Source: Ferruginibacter sp.
GTDB lineage: Bacteria > Bacteroidota > Bacteroidia > Chitinophagales > Chitinophagaceae
Direction: 5' to 3'
DNA length: 19,112 nt
Assembly (NCBI GenBank): GCA_025357775.1
Contig: JANXOQ010000011.1
Coordinates: 1 to 19,112 of the forward strand
Part shown: in pieces, positions 18,420 to 19,112 of the stretch
How positions within the stretch are numbered: the first letter of the stretch is position 1
Layout of the letters: each line of letters opens with the position of its first letter
Translations under genes and position numbers: made by a program
Notes under the pieces: generated by a model
Told to the model about the DNA's origin: nothing
Databases searched by the model: none
Seen by the model: only the letters and a program-made list of their open reading frames with translations

Positions 18420-18649
18420 GAGTGGAAAAGTATTACCAATTTTTTAATTTCATACTTTCAATTTCTTTAAAATGTTTGTCAATAATTACAACAATTAATT
18501 TATGGTACTTTGCAGCTTACAGCAAGTGTTTGTGGAGATTGGAAATCAATATTTCTTTTGCCCGAACCAAAGCTGAGATATGCACAAATACTTATTGTTA
18601 TTCCGTCTGCCCCACTTTTGACAAACACTTTTTTGTGTGTTCGTTATTA
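18420..18649. other. Non-coding spacer with short inverted repeats
   Basis: No supported gene. The motif TGTTTGTCAA occurs at about 18473-18482 and in inverted orientation at 18618-18627, with a related AAGTGTTTGT at 18524-18533 matched by its exact inverse ACAAACACTT at 18621-18630. A plus-strand frame crosses the spacer but runs into the antisense of the VOC gene and has no recognisable sequence. Possibly a decayed small repeat element. Confidence 0.4.
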
Positions 18650-19096
18650 CTATTCGGCTATTTTTCCTTCATATTTTGGGTCAAAGTCCACAATCCACTC
18701 AAAGCCAAATTTGTCTCTCAACATTCCAAAATATGAACCCCAAGGACTGTCGGCAATTGGAAATTCAATTTGCCCACCTGCTGAAAGTCCATTAAATAAA
18801 TTGTCTGCTTCTTCTTTACTTTCTGCACTAATTGAGATTTTGCTTCTATTCTCTTTTTCGTTGTGTTTGCCTATATGTTCTGGTGTGTCACTTGCCATTA
18901 AAATACTGTGTTTGCCAATTGGTAAAGCAATGTGCATTATTTTGTCTGCTTCGTTTTCAGAAATTGGATATTCAGCCGAAGCCATATCTTTAAAACGTGA
19001 AATCATTGCAAACTCTCCACCAAAAACTGATTTGTAAAAGTTAAATGCTTCTTCTGCATTTCCGCTAAAATGCAAGTATGGATTAATTTGTGCCAT
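18650..19096 (-). CDS. VOC-family (glyoxalase/PhnB-like) protein
   Basis: The 148-residue product belongs to the vicinal oxygen chelate superfamily, PhnB/3-demethylubiquinone methyltransferase-like branch. It opens with INPYLHFSGNAEEAFNFYKSVFGGEF (diagnostic AEEAFNFYKSVFGG at about 14-27). It continues with HIALPIGKHSILMASD (51-66), ISAESKEEADNLFNGLSAGG (89-108) and the closing SPWGSYFGMLRDKFGFEWIVDF (about 117-138). These proteins form paired beta-alpha-beta-beta-beta modules around a metal or small-ligand site. Many are uncharacterised, and some act in glyoxal detoxification or antibiotic binding. The start at 19096 agrees with the family N-terminus MAQINPYL. Only 16 nt remain upstream in the window, so the promoter and neighbours cannot be seen. 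Substrate unknown. Confidence 0.88.
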   Translation of the reverse strand: MAQINPYLHFSGNAEEAFNFYKSVFGGEFAMISRFKDMASAEYPISENEADKIMHIALPIGKHSILMASDTPEHIGKHNEKENRSKISISAESKEEADNLFNGLSAGGQIEFPIADSPWGSYFGMLRDKFGFEWIVDFDPKYEGKIAE

Positions 19097-19112
19097 AATT
19101 TTATATTTTAAG

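Noticed and set aside
18422..19037. Plus-strand frames of 104 and 175 codons opposite the VOC gene
   Set aside because: More than half of each is the antisense of a well-supported VOC coding region, and the unique part shows no protein-like pattern.
1..19112. A new multi-gene system such as a defence island, biosynthetic cluster or mobile element
   Set aside because: Neighbouring genes are mostly unrelated housekeeping functions on mixed strands with individual promoters and terminators; no transposase, integrase, nuclease-helicase set or synthase is present.

Overview
The window looks like ordinary chromosome from an AT-rich member of the Bacteroidota, plausibly the Chitinophagaceae or a close group (the family-level placement is inference). 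The evidence is a giant secreted peptidase ending in a type IX secretion (Por/T9SS) sorting domain, promoters of the phylum-specific form TTTG-N19/20-TAnnTTTG, the near absence of strong Shine-Dalgarno sequences, and low G+C throughout.

Layout. Positions 1-385 hold no recognisable gene. A flavin reductase-like gene (386-1276, +) faces a minus-strand run read from right to left: the M36 metallopeptidase gene (8621-2718) with its own terminator, then murI (2552-1725) and the short ribosomal protein L34 gene rpmH (1591-1424), closed by a second terminator. A 601-nt intergenic region (8622-9222) separates the peptidase from the divergent atpA (9223-10800), which stands alone with its own promoter and a long-stemmed terminator. 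After a 314-nt gap come trmH (11169-11822, +), a convergent long-chain acyl-CoA ligase (13699-11912, -), and the rlmN plus glycosyltransferase pair (13849-16084, +). Next is aat, which carries a frameshift (16223-16854, +). It is followed by an M20D amidohydrolase with a small downstream partner gene (16945-18419, +). A short repeat-bearing spacer and a VOC-family gene (19096-18650, -) end the window.

Most genes are unrelated housekeeping functions: peptidoglycan precursor supply (MurI), translation (L34, TrmH, RlmN, Aat), energy (AtpA) and lipid activation (acyl-CoA ligase). I found no phage, insertion sequence, CRISPR array, tRNA, rRNA or defence system, and no convincing new multi-gene system. 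Points worth a second look are: (i) a strict A-B-A-B-A-B-A alternation of single-cysteine beta repeats in the secreted peptidase; (ii) genes whose TAnnTTTG promoter element ends 4-5 nt before the start codon, implying leaderless mRNAs; (iii) an 11-codon ORF with that architecture whose stop overlaps the start codon of the M20D gene; (iv) an aat gene broken by an apparent one-base deletion with its whole C-terminus preserved in the next frame; and (v) an atpA gene detached from the other ATP synthase genes.
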